DNA of 64,000 nt from Cristatella mucedo (GCA_009760855.2 WPIO01000156.1:627501-691500), one strand, 5' to 3'. Positions 1-12,649 are shown, counted from the first letter of the stretch. Notes: generated from the letters alone by a model not told the origin. Made by a program: numbers and translations.

Positions 1-250
1 GCCATGCTTCATTGTGAGCCCTCAGAGAACTCAATCTCTTTGTAGACCATTTAAATTTGCTGCTAACTAATGACGATCGAATGGTGAGCGTAAGCATGCT
101 CAATAAACGACAATAACATGTTTAAGGGTGACATGCACAGGGTGAGCATGAAAGTGTGGTTAGTAGCAGCACTCAGTGTCAGCATGTCTAAGCACATAAA
201 GGACGAGTCCCAAAGACCCACTGAATGTTATGATTAACAGGTGCGTTTTT

Positions 251-402
251 ATAAATATAAATAAATATAATTCATTTATATAGCGCCCCAAGAGAACTTA
301 ATATCTATTCAGGCGCTTCACATATGCCTCAGGGTTCGAGCCCACGACCTCAGCCAGACCTTGGTCGGGGTGAACACCTTAAGCGCTGGACCAAACCAGC
401 TC
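251..402 (-). mobile_element. S-1 tRNA-derived SINE, copy 1
   Basis: Read on the minus strand it has a tRNA-like head with a B-box-like GGGCTCGAACCC and an A-box-like TGGTCCAGCGC. Its 3' end, GGGGCGCTATATAAATG, closely matches the tail of the L-A LINE. The AT-rich tail is at the low-coordinate end. It sits inside the 3' region of L-A copy 1 and therefore post-dates it. Target-site duplication is not clear because the flanks are AT-rich. Confidence 0.75.
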
Positions 403-715
403 TTAATTATTTTTAATGCACTCAAGTCAGAGAGGTCGTGACGAAAGTCAGGAGGTAATTCCAGTCTTTGGAAGCGTCACAACTAAAGATTTGGTCTCCA
501 ATAGACTTGAGGTTTGTTCAAGGTATAGGTATACAATTACCTTACAAAAAGCGGGTAGTACAATGCATTACCTGGTGATGCAATAGATCTTATAGGTAGG
601 CTGGAGCCAAAGATGGAAGGAACCTGTAAGTGAGCAATCACACCTCAAAGTCCATTACTTGCTTGACTGGTAGTCAGTGCAAGTTAGTGAGAAGGGCTGT
701 GATGCCACAACAGCC

Positions 716-1395
716 TCAGTCACGACGGACGATCCTGGCTGGAGAGTTTTCCACCAGCTGTAAGCGCCTGATTAAATAAGCTGGTAGACCAGCTAGCAGT
801 GAAGCAAGGAAGTCTAGACAGGCTGTCACAAATGTATGGATCCACTTAGATGTGGTATATCTGTCTATTCCAATTTTAGCACTGCTGTGTGACTGAAAGT
901 AGGAAGACTTGCCTTTGGAGCTGATGTAGTAGTCCAATAAAATGTCATTTTGGAACATGAAAACTAAATTTCGTGAGGATTGAACAGGAAATATATTGAC
1001 ACAGCCAATATTTAGTGTTAGCCTGTCCAATTTCTGAATAAGGCTCGTTTTGACCATATTCAGGAAGCTGGTTTCATTGCCATTATATTTAAGAAGTTTA
1101 CTGCATCTATCCCCATATATCATCAATACATGCAGCTAGGGAGTTGAGAGAATTCGACGATTTGGAGGGCTTGGTCAAAGCAAAGGTACAAATAAGTGTT
1201 ATCCGCACAGAAGTAAAAGCGTAGGCTGTGCTTGGCAGTCACAACAGGGAGAGGAGGGGTATAGGCAGTGAATAGAACTCCACAGCTTATGGAGCCCTGA
1301 GGTACCCCATATTTCACCGGTTGGTTTGATGATCTTCGACTATCCACATCAATACCAAGGAGTTTCCCACTGAGATAGGTCATGAACCATTGCAA
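716..1395 (-). pseudogene. reverse transcriptase remnant of L-A copy 1
   Basis: Two overlapping-frame pieces (1123-1395 and 716-1126) carry recognisable LINE RT sequence. The first has the motif-B block YGVPQGS and a degraded catalytic loop reading CADN where YADD is expected. The second continues with the post-RT region (QKLDRLTLNIG, LDF.ASLLAGLPA, RRLQLVENSPARIV) typical of jockey/CR1-type ORF2 C-termini. The frame break between the pieces and loss of the second catalytic aspartate show it is inactive. It has no host function. Confidence 0.8.
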
Positions 1396-1900
1396 TGCAG
1401 TGCCAGTAATGTCCAGGTGTTATGAGAGGTGCTCAAGGAGGACTTTGTGATCGATAGCATCAAATGCTACCAAAATATCCAGAAAAACAAGCAGAGACAA
1501 TCTACCCTTACCAGCATTCCTAAGTATGACGCTATACAGCAGAAGCAATGCTATATCTGTGAAATAGTTAGCTTTAAAACCATATTGGAACCTCCTGGAA
1601 AGTTATGCAAGTTTCAATATATGATTTCAGCTAGTCTACTACGACTCGTTCCAGTGTGTTTGAATAATAAAAATAATAATAATATTGCACTTGATAAAGC
1701 GCCCTCAGAGAACTTAATCTCTTTCTAGGCGCTTTACATTTGCTGCAAAGTGATACGCAATAGAATAGTAAGTAAAATCATGCTTGAAAAACAAACAAAA
1801 TGAATAACATGGTTAGGGGTTACATGCACTGGGTCAGCATGCAAATGTGGTTAGTGGCAGCATGAACAGTGTCAGCACGCATAAGCACATCGAGGACGAA

Positions 1901-2767
1901 TCACAAGGACCCACTAAATGCTGTCCTAAATAGGTATGTTTTTAAGTTTCTTTTAAATGTGGTCAGGTCAGGGGATGTTCTGATGCAGGTCGGGAGGGAG
2001 TTCCAGGCTGTGGGAGCATACGAGCTAAATGCACGGTCTCCAAAGGATTTAAGGTTTGTACGAGGTATTTCTAGACTGTTGGATTCCGAAAAGCGAGTGG
2101 TACGATGCTTTGCCTGATGGGGTAGTATCTCTGAAAGGTAGGCTGGAGCCATAGAATGAAGAGACCTAAAAGTGAGCGACAAAACCTTGAAGTCAATCCG
2201 TTGCTTGACTGGTAGCCAGTGCAGGTCGGCGAGAAGTGGAGTAATGTGGCAACTGCGACGCTCACGACAGACAAGCCTAGCTGCAGAGTTTTGCACCAGC
2301 TGCAATCGCCTGATCGCACATGCTGGTAGGCCTGTAAGCAGTGAGTTGCAGAAGTCGAGACGAGATGTCACGAATGCATGGACCAACTTGGACGTGGTAT
2401 CCTTATCTAAACAAGCCCTAATTTTAGCAATGTTATGAAGCTGAAAATAGGCTGATTTGACTGTGGAGCTGATGTGGTCGTCTAACGAGAGGTCGCGTTG
2501 GAATATGACACCTATATTTCGAGCTGATGCAACTGGAGATATGCTGGCAGAGCCAATTTTGAAAGTCAGCCTTTCCAATTTCTGAATAACACTAGGTTTG
2601 CCCATAACTAGTAAGTTAGTTTTATCATCGTTTAGTTTTAGAAAATTTGCTGCCATCCATGATCGGATGTCATCAATGCATGCAGCAAGTGAGTTGAGAG
2701 AATTTGAGGTGCTCGAAGGGTGGGAGGGATCAAAGCAAAGGTACAACTGAGTGTCATCCGCTTTGAA
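1901..2767 (-). pseudogene. L-A ORF C-terminal part (RT catalytic loop to stop)
   Basis: An open frame of about 288 residues from the catalytic loop (ADDTQLYLCF) to the natural stop after TAFSGSL. Visible blocks in order are RSWMAANFLKLNDDKTNLLV (RT thumb side), GVIFQRDLSLDDHIS, SRLDFCNSLLTGLPA, RRLQLVQNSAARLV, LLADLHWLPVKQRIDFK and AWNSLPTCIRTSPDLTTFK. These are the standard 3' blocks of jockey/CR1/L2-type ORF2. The frame continues upstream to 2932 only by chance through the deletion junction, so residues before ADD are not RT. RT motifs 1-4 are absent, so no enzyme could be made. Confidence 0.85.
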
Positions 2768-3699
2768 GGGAGCGGTAGAAGGAAACGGGGCACAAGTTGC
2801 TTCAGTTCTCTTGGTCCACTGCTGCATTCTTGGGTATTGACCTGCCGACAGCCGTTTTGAGAGTTGCTGAGACATGATCGAAGGCTGGTGACTTATTGTT
2901 GATATCCTTTCTGCACGGCAGTTGCAGATCAATGCACCATATAAGCAGGACGATAGGAATAAGATTAAAAGAACTAATTGTCTTCTTCGATTGGGATATG
3001 AACTTCAGGACGAGGTCACAGTGACCTCCTTGAATGGAGGCTTTGAGGTGCTGCAAGGAATTAAGATACAGCGTTGCAGAGGAAGCTGATATCGTGGGGA
3101 TGAACTCTCCGGTCTTGTCTATTTTCTAGTAAAAAAATCTAGAGTGGTGATAAGCTAAATCATTGCCTGTATTATCAGGTAAGAAGCTACATGGGTGCGA
3201 CAAAGTATATGGTTGAACGTCGACGTCAGCATTTTTGAATGATTCATCTGCGATTTCAACGTGCTTATATAGAAGCCAGACTTTCCCTTCGCTAGGATCA
3301 AAATTGGTATGATCCAAAGTAGTCTTCTTGCGCCGATCGACAATCAGTCAGTCCTGATCTTTAGTAAGCTTTTTTAAACTTGCGATTGGTAGATCCAGGT
3401 CGCTTAATATCAGTTGTAAACCACAAGCAATGTGGGCGATGGTGTACAATGTGCTTAGCAAGAAGTGCGTCAAGCATGTCAGATATTGTCATTTTGTAGC
3501 AATCGACCGATTATGAGAGATTGGAATGGGACTGAGCAGCAGAAATGAAGCAGATATTCTCGCACGGACAGCTTCGATGTCAAGATTGCTGAGGTTTCGC
3601 ACTTCAAACGCGATTTAATCGGAGAATATGAAGGGCGGGCATTGTAGAATGAGTGAGATCTGTGTGTGTTCAAATTACCAGGATGTTGTATTTATCCGT

Positions 3700-4440
3700 G
3701 ATGGCAAAGTTTAGAGTTATGAGAAAATTTGGTTAAGTCTGTTACCCTTGATTTGGTTAGGGCAATGCACATGAGCCAAAAGAGACGATGAGCCAGTCGA
3801 TGAACGCAATTCATGCTTTAGACTTCAGGTAAGGTATCAGAGTGAACGTTGAAATCACTCATAATGAGGAAATATTGATTTCTTGCACGCTGAAACGCAA
3901 TCGGATTGGATAAGTCTTAGCTAAATGGTGACTTGGTATATGGGTGATAGACTAGTGCCACCATTGGTAACTTTTTTTTCGGTGAAATCAAGATGATAGA
4001 TTCAAAAGACTGTTTCAAGGGTACTGTATATTGCATAAAATTGAATTTCAAACCCTCGATAATCATAACTCTATCTTAAGTGTTGGTAGATCCTGGGGCG
4101 TAAAAGAACGAGAAACTAATAGCGGTTGCCTCTTTGATTACCGGGACGTTTATCGAATTTAGCCAATTTCCAGTCAAGGTACACAAGTCATAACCTTTGT
4201 CATTAATAAGGTTGCTTTTTGCTAGGGATTTATTGCACATTATGCGAGGACTCTAAGAACAAGCATTTATATGGGCTGCCAAATTTTTAACTTGCCTGGC
4301 GAATACAGAGCTAGAGAGATTCACTGCAATCATGCGGAGCAACCTACTAAGTGATTTGAGACAGTGCTGAGAATACCAAATGAACGGCTACTCAGCTTAC
4401 ATTTCCAGCCAAATGAGTGATGTCTTAGGAGCCTCCCACG
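3700..4440 (-). pseudogene. degraded endonuclease region of L-A copy 2
   Basis: On the minus strand this stretch aligns by eye with the better-preserved endonuclease ORF at 13437-14225, including the sequence around the catalytic GDFN block (near 3840-3870) and the YRPPG-like block (near 4070-4110). Many stops and indels interrupt it, so no long frame survives. It shows that copy 2 once carried the apurinic-type endonuclease used for target-primed reverse transcription. Confidence 0.6.
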
Positions 4441-4823
4441 GCCTTCGGGGAGGCTCCTGGGTGCTAATCTTTCGGTAATGAATAATTCTCAAATCTTATC
4501 GACAACAGTTGCATCAAGGAATGCATTCAAACTACGATAACGAAGCGATGTATTTTCGCACGTTCGTAACTAACATGCAGGTTGCTAGCCACCGGCATAC
4601 CTAACGGCACTGCCGGTATGGGAGATTCAGGAGCCCGAAGCTATAAGACTAGAGAAGGCATAGGTTTCTCACACGTTAAAGCCATGCAACAAACCAGTAA
4701 GTTTTAAACAGTTCTTAGCTGTATCGGTTTCCGTATGCGATGTTTGAAAAAATTTCGATTTCGCAAGAGAGTTCTGAAACGGACAATGAAAAAGATTCAA
4801 AGCTCTGTGTCGGGAGGCGAGAA

Positions 4824-6829
4824 TGTCGATAGGTAAGATCACAGCATCCCTTGAGGGGACTTCGGGAGTTATGGTCCCACCCCTATAGGAGTACTATAAC
4901 AGTTATGTACCTCAAAACACATGTATTGATATTTATCAAATAATAACTGACCATCAGACATAAAAATTTGCTCAAACAACATGGGCAACATTATCTATGT
5001 TTTGATTTAACCGTATTGCCACTGAACCCTTCTTATGACCTTTAAAAGTCAAGGTCAAATTTTCGCTTAGGTACATCCCTTCGGTTTTATTTAAACAGAT
5101 TCATTAAAATGAATTTTAGAAATACGTTAAACATCTCAAAAGATGCAGAACACTTATGTTTACCCTAGGATGATTCTAAAAAGTAAATAGAAAAATTTTA
5201 AGTAAAAAGATCTCATTAATCAGAAAAGGGTTGATCAGGTGACTTCGAAGGATAGAGGAGCTTTTTTTATTTCACATACAATCAAACTTGAGAAATCCGT
5301 TGGTAAAACAAGAGCATATATTCCAAGTTTTAAGTCGATGTGGCCGTACATGGCCAATCTGTAGCATCTCAAACGTGCAAAGCCTAACTGTTCAGGAAGC
5401 ACAGACAAAGTTGCCAGCTGGTAGCTCAACCAGCTGGCAGCAGATACCTGGATTTTCAAAAACCCCAACCGAACCTAGCTAGCCTGGGTAAAAATCTGTA
5501 GGTGCAGCGGTAATGGACTCCTTAGTCACGGCATCCCGGGCAGCAGTACATTCTCAACACGTCATTCCTAATGATTGTCTACTTTCCAAACAATAGACAC
5601 TTCCGGTTACTGAGCTGATGTAAGCATACCCATGTAAATGTGCTTCTGCCAAGTAAATAAAGAGTGGGCCTTGAAATGTCGTTTGCAGCCGGTTGCTATG
5701 GGCTGGGCAGGGAAGAGGAGGAGGGACTAGGTAGGACCCAGTTGATAGGGTTTACAGTTTTGTGATCTTGTTATACTACCAGTTCGACTATCGATCTCAA
5801 GGGGCGTGTCTTCTTTATTTAACATCTTTCGGGTAGTTTAAAGCTATGTTCTGTGACTTTTTTTTTAGGCTGAGCACCTTATAGTTATACAGTTCACCAT
5901 GAACGCTCGTTTCGGGAGGTCTGGTTTTTCCAAAAAGCCTTCTGTTGAGCTCGACATACTGCTTCGAGTTTAAGTACATCTTAAAAGATCATTGTATTTA
6001 CCATTTTCCGGTCATCGGTCAACCACCACAGTTTGAGATTGCATTCTTAGCTGGGTTTTTTTTAGCAGGCCAATCTCCAAAAAACTAAAAACTGATGACC
6101 ACTTTGTACGATTTCCCACTGGACTGAGCAATGCAAGATAATATTCAGAATGGCAAGGTAGAGGATTCTCAGCTCTCAGGTCCCATGCAATGCTTCTGGG
6201 CGCATTTACTTCTTGATGTATAATTCTGGTTCCTTAGTATTAGAAATAGCACACTGAAATGCATTTAAATGACAAAGACGAAAATATATAAAGTATGCAC
6301 GATCATAACTAATTACGAGGTAATTAGCAACTGGCGAGTCAAAAGTTACCTCCAGCATGGGGGAAGGTGACCAAGCACCAAACTAAATGTGTTTAGATGT
6401 CCACAGGCACGTAATTTCTTTTATGCACTACAGCTAAACAGGAAACAGATATTCATAAGACTGATCTCAGCTGTATCTGTATCGTAAATGATGCTTTTAC
6501 GTTTAATCGATTATTCTAAGATTCAGGCTCTGAAGTATTCGATGTGAGGAGAATGAGACCTGCACAGTCATGACAACTTTGGTTTCGGCCTTATTTGAAC
6601 CGGACGCGGGTGCCTTAAACCACGTTTGTAACAGTGTCTGGCATCCCGTAGCCTTTAAGGCGTCTGGATCAGAATGCAATCGCACCAACTGGTGAGATCA
6701 TTTGTGCTTCTGATAGCTTCCAGCTTGTAGGAGTCACCATCGAACTAGCCGATGCTGAAGCCGATACGGTCACCATGTAGCTGCCCCGAGATTTAATCAA
6801 TGGATTTATGTTAAATTTCTCAGCGACAT
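4824..6829. other. no gene recognised
   Basis: About 2 kb of AT-moderate sequence between the 5' end of L-A copy 2 and the first recognisable part of L-B copy 1. Short frames (for example 5235-5468 minus) lack recognisable motifs, and the codon pattern looks random. The right part may be the decayed endonuclease of the L-B copy that follows, but no motif is legible. Confidence 0.5.
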
Positions 6830-9790
6830 AACTTAAAAAGCACTGACGTAGAAAAGTTCTGTAATCATAATGCCATGCAAGTCTTCTGATATACACTCAG
6901 TCTAGACCAACGGACTTGATGCCATGGCTGATGCAGTGAATGCGACACTTAATAGTGCTCTAGACAATCATGATTCCGTTTCTTCGATCAGTGTACAGAT
7001 TCAAAGGGGTTGCTTCAAAGTAAAAGAAAACTTCAAAAGCGGCTCCAAGATAAGCACAGGCTTGAAAGTAGTTGTTATAAATCGTGGTATAATGCACATC
7101 TAGTCAATTTCAAAGACTTCATTTGATTTTCCCCCCGAAACCATAAAAAGGCTAGGACTTTTTTTATTCGAAAACTCAAACCTGCCAGTCAGACCAAAAC
7201 TAGATTTGTAACACGATTACAAATTTACTGACCAATGCTGAGAAGTGTTTCATCACAAATAATAATAAGAATTATAATAATATACTTGATAAAGCACCCC
7301 CAGAGAACTCAATCTCTTTCTTTGGGTTCGCATTTGCTGTGGATTGAAAAGCAATTAAATGGTGTAATATCATGTTTATTAAACAACGTGAATAATGTAG
7401 TTAGGGGTAATATTCGCAGGGTCAGCATGCAATTTCAGTTAGTGGCAGCATGCAGAGTGTCAGCACACAAGTTCTTTTTAAATGTGGTCAAGCCAAGGGA
7501 CGTTGAGATGCAAGTCAGGAGTGATTTTCTGGCTTTGGGAGCATAGGAACTCAATGCACGGTCTTTGAAGGATTTGAGATCTATACGAGATATTGGTTGA
7601 CTGGTAGATTCCGAAAAGCGGAGGATACGATGCTTGGCTGGTTGGGTAAGTAGGTCTGAGAGACAGGCTGGATCCAACGAATGACTTGAAATAAAGTAAT
7701 GGACGAAACCTGGAAGTCGATCCGTTGCTTTACTGGTAGCCAGCGCAGGTCGGCGAGAAGTAGTGCGATGTTGCAACTGAGACTCTCACACCTGACAAGC
7801 CTAGCTGCAGAGTTTTGTACCACTGGCAAGCGTCTTATTGCACATACTGGTAGGCCAGTAAGCAGTGAGTTACAGAAGTCAAGGCGTGATTTCACAAATG
7901 CGTGGAGCAACTTAGATGTGGCATCCTTATCTAAAGAAGTCCGACTTTTAGTAATGTTTTGCAGCTTAAGGTAGGCAGGCTGGACTGAGGTACTGATGTG
8001 GTCGTCTAACGAAAGGTCATTTTGGAACATGACACATAGATTTCATGCAGTTTCACGGCTCAGCAGAAATTTCTCAGCCTCCTTTACTAAAACAAAAAGA
8101 TCCTATACCATCATCTCTGTGGTATTCAGTCAAACCAACACAGCCCTGCCATAACCAAGATTTTTCATACTCCTTTTGGAAAAATAGATCGAACGCAAGT
8201 CCTTCAAATCGGCAATCGTTCGCCAATATTAAAAAAGCCTGGGTTCAATACAGAGATCCTTGCCAATTATCACCCAGTTTCTCTTCTTCCTTTTTTGCCA
8301 AAGATCCTTGAAAAAAGTTTGGATTAGCAGTTGGTTGAACACATCAAAAAGAAATAAATGTATGAAAAATTGTAATCGGTGTTCAACAGACAACACTCCA
8401 CTGAAACCACTCTCCTCCGTGTTAACAATGAAGTTCAATGCTGCAACGATAGCTCTAACGTCACCGCCTTAGTTCTCTATCTGCTTCCTTCGACGACCTT
8501 TTTCACTATATCCAGCTTATACGATTGAGAACAGTGATTGGTCTGTCATAAGAGTCACTGGAATGGTTTAAATTGAACGTTTCTCATCGCGTTCACTCCA
8601 TGTAGTGTGGGGGTGAGTTCTCACACGTGAGATCAATCACTTGTGGAGTCTCTTGAAGGTCCGTCCTCTGTTACTTTCTGTTCTCCATTTATACTCAACC
8701 TTTGGTAAAATGTATTAAGGCCTACGCAGCATGATCTCACGTTTATAGTGACGATAATCTGCTGTACTTGTCATTCAAACCGTGGGAATCTGCTGCAGCA
8801 AGTGAATTACTGAATACTTGATTTTCTGACAGTCGATCCTGGATGTCGACCAATTTCTTGAAAATAAATGAGAATAAAATTAGCTGCTGCCCATAGGAAC
8901 CCTAAGCTCGTAGGACACCTTAGATTAGACCGCTTTGCTCTTCTTCTTATAAGTTATTCTGTTGTGCGGCCATCTCAAAGTACCAGAAATTTTGGTTTCG
9001 TTTTCGACAGCTGCCCCAATTTCAAAAGTTTCATTCACAAGACTGTTTCTACAGCTAGCCATCATGTCCAATCATTCTCTAAGATAAGGAGCTGTCTTCT
9101 GAGATGGCGTGCAAGAAGTTAAGATAGCTCCTTAGTTCTGTGTCGGCTTGATAATTTTAATTTTCATTCGGCTGGGCTGCCAAGAAAGTGAATATGCCAC
9201 TAAAAACGGGTATGAACACGGCTTAAAGACTAGTTTTCAAGTCCCGGAGGTTTGACCACGTTTCTCCTTTGCTAAGTGTGCAAGGATGGATCAACTAATA
9301 CAGAGCAAAGATATTTGGCTTACTCTCAAGGCCCACCGCAGCTTGGCTCCTCGGTAATTCGCTCAGATGCAGCACCGGTTTCAGCCTCCTCATTCTCTCA
9401 GGTCCTGTAAAGAAAATAAATTATCCGTTCCATTCTTCGCATGAAGGCCGTTGGCGACACAAGCTTTAGCTCTACAGGCGCTAGATTGTAGAACTCGCGT
9501 CTATTACTTTTATGCAATGACAACTACTCTCCTGCTGCCGACTATGACTCATCCTTTCCAGCAGTCCTAAGGTGCTACTTCCACGCTACTCACTGCTTCA
9601 ACTGCTCTCCTTACTTTGCCATGCCTCCCACTTTCGCTTGGTTGAGTGAGATTAAATCTTTTGGCTGTCGATCGGGTGCCGAAATCCGCTTGGACTATGA
9701 GTGGGCTATATAAAACTCACCTGTGTAACATCCACATAATCTTTTTAGTTTGTGGAGTTGCCGATGGAGATACGTTACACTAAATTGCAT
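6830..9790 (+). mobile_element. L-B LINE copy 1, heavily decayed, split by an L-A insertion
   Basis: Plus-strand L-B remnant in two parts. 6830-7252 resembles the EN-RT linker (a frame reading DAVNATLNSALDNHDS, then a basic KRLQDKHRLESSCYKSWYN-like stretch). 8050-9790 aligns with the minus-strand L-B copy at 19563-21945 from the RT N-terminus (for example AAGTCCTTCAAATCGGCAAT near 8190) to the 3' end. The 3' UTR ends in GAGTTGCCGATGGAGATACG, matching the L-B end at 19563. Stops and indels occur throughout. L-A copy 3 sits between the two parts. Confidence 0.75.
7253..8049 (-). mobile_element. L-A LINE copy 3, 5'-truncated, inserted in L-B copy 1
   Basis: Minus-strand L-A 3' portion with (AAT)-rich tail at 7256, the tail hairpin, 3' UTR and C-terminal ORF pieces (7435-7776 and 7581-8030, showing FQNDLSLDDHIS, SRLDFCNSLLTGLPV and LLADLRWLPVKQRIDFQ). 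It is frameshifted in the middle. GTTTCA flanks the copy at 7247-7252 and 8050-8055 and is a plausible target-site duplication. It interrupts plus-strand L-B sequence, so it is younger than that copy. Confidence 0.8.
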
Positions 9791-11150
9791 TTATCTGCCC
9801 GCTTATGACCACCTCGCTTGCGTTTCCGTTGGTGTCAATTGATGAGTGTCATCTTTGGCTGGCTTCTGGGATTGATGAGAAGCCGATTTCCTCCTAGGTG
9901 GGCCAAGAGCTAGTCGATGAAGCTTCTTTGAGAGAGTGCGGGTCCAGCGGCTTGCAATCTCTCGCTGAGCATTATGGAGTGCAAAAACTTTGATTTTCGA
10001 CGGAGAACTCTGCGATGGACACCAAACTCTTGTAGTGCTTTTTCGTGGGTATCTTCTCGCGTAATTCAGACTTTGGCAGAGAGTCTTTGCTCGCTTCGGA
10101 GGATATTTCAGCCGCGTTTGAAACTTTTAATCCCGATTTTTTCCATAGCTCTCACAGCTCGAGCTTAGCTGGCACTAATCTCAAAAGTTTCAGGTCCAGC
10201 CACCGATTGACAGTTCAAGGTTTTGGTTTTAACGGGTAAACATAATAAGCAGCACTGCTTAAGTATGAGAAGAGAAGGCCCCAGGCTCCGGGTTTGGTCC
10301 TCTTCTTTTTACGATATAGGCTCTTCCTTTCCCAAATGTTGTTTCCAATCTAAGCTTTCGTCTGGATGCAGATGGCGCATAACTGCATCTTTGCTTTGAT
10401 TTCTAGCAGCCCTCCCCTTCGCTGAGCTCTCCTTACCCGATTGATGCATGCAACTGACATTCGCACAACGATGGCAGGAGAGTTTCTCAAATTTAGAGCT
10501 CATACAGGAACAGCCCTATTGGAGGCAAACATTTTATACATGGGAAATTGAAAAGCTTAGCACTCAATTAGAAACGCCCGCATATCCTCTGTAGCATCTG
10601 CCGAAACTCATAGCCTACTGCTACAAAAGTGGCCAATCTGCATATGACGACATTGGCTCCATATTCAATCGAAATTCGGGCATTTCTGAAAGTTGATATT
10701 TCGTCTAAATCTATTTATACGTGTCTGAAATCCCGACTCTTACTTATGTAATTTCGTGCTTGCTGTTTCTCTTAAAGGCTTGTGCGAACAGTCGCTTAAA
10801 GTTTGTGCCAACTCCGGGGCTACCTGAAGTGACTTGGAACAAGTCAGAGTATCGATTTCAATGTTCCGTCCGCCATTTTTATGTCCTTTCATTCACCGGC
10901 TTCAGCCTACTGGACAGAGTTCATACTAAACCAGCCTAGGCATTGTACCACCCTGCTTTTGCTACTTACTTGTTAGAGCTGTAACTTGTACGTGCCTCAA
11001 ATCAATCGGAAACTGAGCCTTTCGTTCATATGCCTTCCTTGACTGGAACATACTCTCGATTGACATTACGATATCATCTGAGTTGATGATATCTGAGATA
11101 TTTCTTATGCCCAGCTCTTAAACTATAGTAGCTTGGCAACCACAAAATGA
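9791..11150. other. no gene recognised; one LINE-like patch
   Basis: Mostly unrecognisable. A plus frame near 10090-10140 reads SEDISAAFETFNPDF, reminiscent of the RT motif-A block [13 protein letters not shown], so part of this may be very old LINE sequence. The stretch 10040-10240 is slightly more GC-rich, but no longer alignment to L-A or L-B could be followed by eye. Confidence 0.4.
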
Positions 11151-11684
11151 TAATCAACCATTAAGCTTTTTTCAAATCTATGCTCAAAATAACCATCCAG
11201 CGGTTCTCTAGGCTTTGAGACATTTGGGGTTGCAGCTTTATATTTGCCTGGGTTTGCTGTCTAGGGGTGCACGTTTCTACCTGTAAACCAGTCCCTATCT
11301 ACCACGGCTGGTACTACAAGCTTGTAAGCCTGCGGGCGGTTTAGCAGACTTTTGTAATAAATAGATTTTCAAAATTCATTTCAGAGGCGCTTGTAGATAC
11401 TGCCCTATTCAAGTACGGTTGGCATACCTTCTGCAGTTGTTGCTAGGTATACGACTGAATAGCCACGATGAACGATTCGGGGCTTCCCGCGATTTTTCTC
11501 TCAGGCCAGGGAAGAAGTAGTCGCGAGCACCATGTATATGGTCTATTTAAAAGTACGTGGTGGCTGCTAACCCAAGCTTATACCAATTGCATATTCCATA
11601 AAAAGCATGTTCAGACCGCGGGCCTCTGAGTTGAGCACCTGCAATCGAGCAGTATGCGACTTCATTTGAACGTACTAGTCTGGT

Positions 11685-11810
<126 letters not shown>

Positions 11811-12109
11811 TGCCTTGAAGGTTGAAGTTCTTAATCGACTGTGGAAAATTGTAAAAAAACATCTAAAGTTAACGTGAAGGCAAACCAGCAGGTTCGTGAG
11901 GGTAATGCTGAGATTGATACAAGGCAGAAAATTCGGCTTCATAATAATAGGGATTTAGATTTCGACTGCTAATATAGTGGCTGTTGAGATGAATAGGGCG
12001 ACCAATAATGTTTGGGTACGGGCCTTTCGTTGAGCTCCACGAGGGGGAAATTAGTGAGCCACATAAATGACTTGTTGTGATTATATATGTGAATATCAGG
12101 CACCCAAGA

Positions 12110-12649
12110 CTAAATTTCCGATACGAAGCGAAGGTACAGCTGAGTGTTATCAGCATAGAAGTGAAAGCCTAGATTGTGCTTGGCAATCACATCAGCAAGA
12201 GGGAGAGTATAATCCGTAAAAAGAACCGGACCTAGCACCGAGCCCTGACGTACTCCATATTTCAGGGGTACCTCGGATGATAATTGTCCATTCACGCCAA
12301 TAATCTGGCGACTCCCACTGAGATAGGAACTGAACCATTGCAGAGCAGTGCCAGTGATGTTTAGGCGAGATGAAAGGTGCTTTAGAAGAACTTTATGATC
12401 GATAGTATTGAAAGCTGCCGAAAGATCGAGCAAAACAAGCAAAGACACTCTACTAATATCTGCATTCCTAAGTAGGTCGTTGTATACCCGAAGCAATGCT
12501 GACTTTGTCGAATGATTAGCTCTAAAGCCAGACTGGAACTTATTAGCAAGGTTTGAAGTTTCGATATATGAGTTCAGCTGGTCCGCCACGACCTGTTCCA
12601 GTGGCTTTGATATGAACAGTGGAAGGGAGACTGGGTTGTAGTATCTCAA
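12110..12649 (-). pseudogene. L-A reverse transcriptase domain, catalytic loop mutated
   Basis: An open frame of 179 residues with the RT motifs in order: a YNPVSLPLFISK start (family YRPVSL block), KFQSGFRANHSTKSALLRV, motif [31 protein letters not shown], motif B YGVRQGSVLGPVLF, and the catalytic loop FYADNTQLYL. The loop reads YADN instead of YADD, which removes a metal-binding aspartate, and motif B has R for P. The domain would have primed cDNA synthesis at nicked target DNA. As it stands it is inactive and lacks its C-terminus. Confidence 0.85.

Larger units (their letters stand above)
1..1662 (-). mobile_element. L-A LINE copy 1, 5'-truncated, runs off the left edge
   Basis: The 3' part of a non-LTR retrotransposon read on the minus strand. 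The degraded 3' UTR and tail lie at the left edge and the reverse-transcriptase region runs up to about 1662. It ends abruptly inside the RT domain, exactly where the (AAT)n tail of the next copy begins, so it is 5'-truncated. An S-1 SINE splits its 3' end at about 251-402. Nucleotide similarity to the copies at 1663-4823 and 22346-24325 is clear along its length. It is a dead copy. Confidence 0.85.
1663..4823 (-). mobile_element. L-A LINE copy 2, both ends present, internal RT deletion
   Basis: Starts at the low-coordinate end with (AAT)n and ATAAAGCGCCC (the minus-strand tail), then 3' UTR and the C-terminal ORF (1901-2767). It jumps at about 2770 to the segment between EN and RT, and runs through a degraded EN region (about 3700-4440) into the 5' UTR, ending near 4823 in GGGAGGCGAGAA. 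The same 5' terminus occurs at about 14638 and, degraded, near 42808, so it is taken as the true 5' end. Everything between the EN-RT linker and the catalytic YADD loop is missing. The element is otherwise the only one here with both ends. Confidence 0.85.

Noticed and set aside
1869-2117. Plus-strand frames antisense to L-A copies (also 2172-2438, 7699-7974, 20300-20602, 24... region and others)
   Set aside because: Shadows of LINE ORFs on the opposite strand; they recur with each copy and carry no motif of their own.
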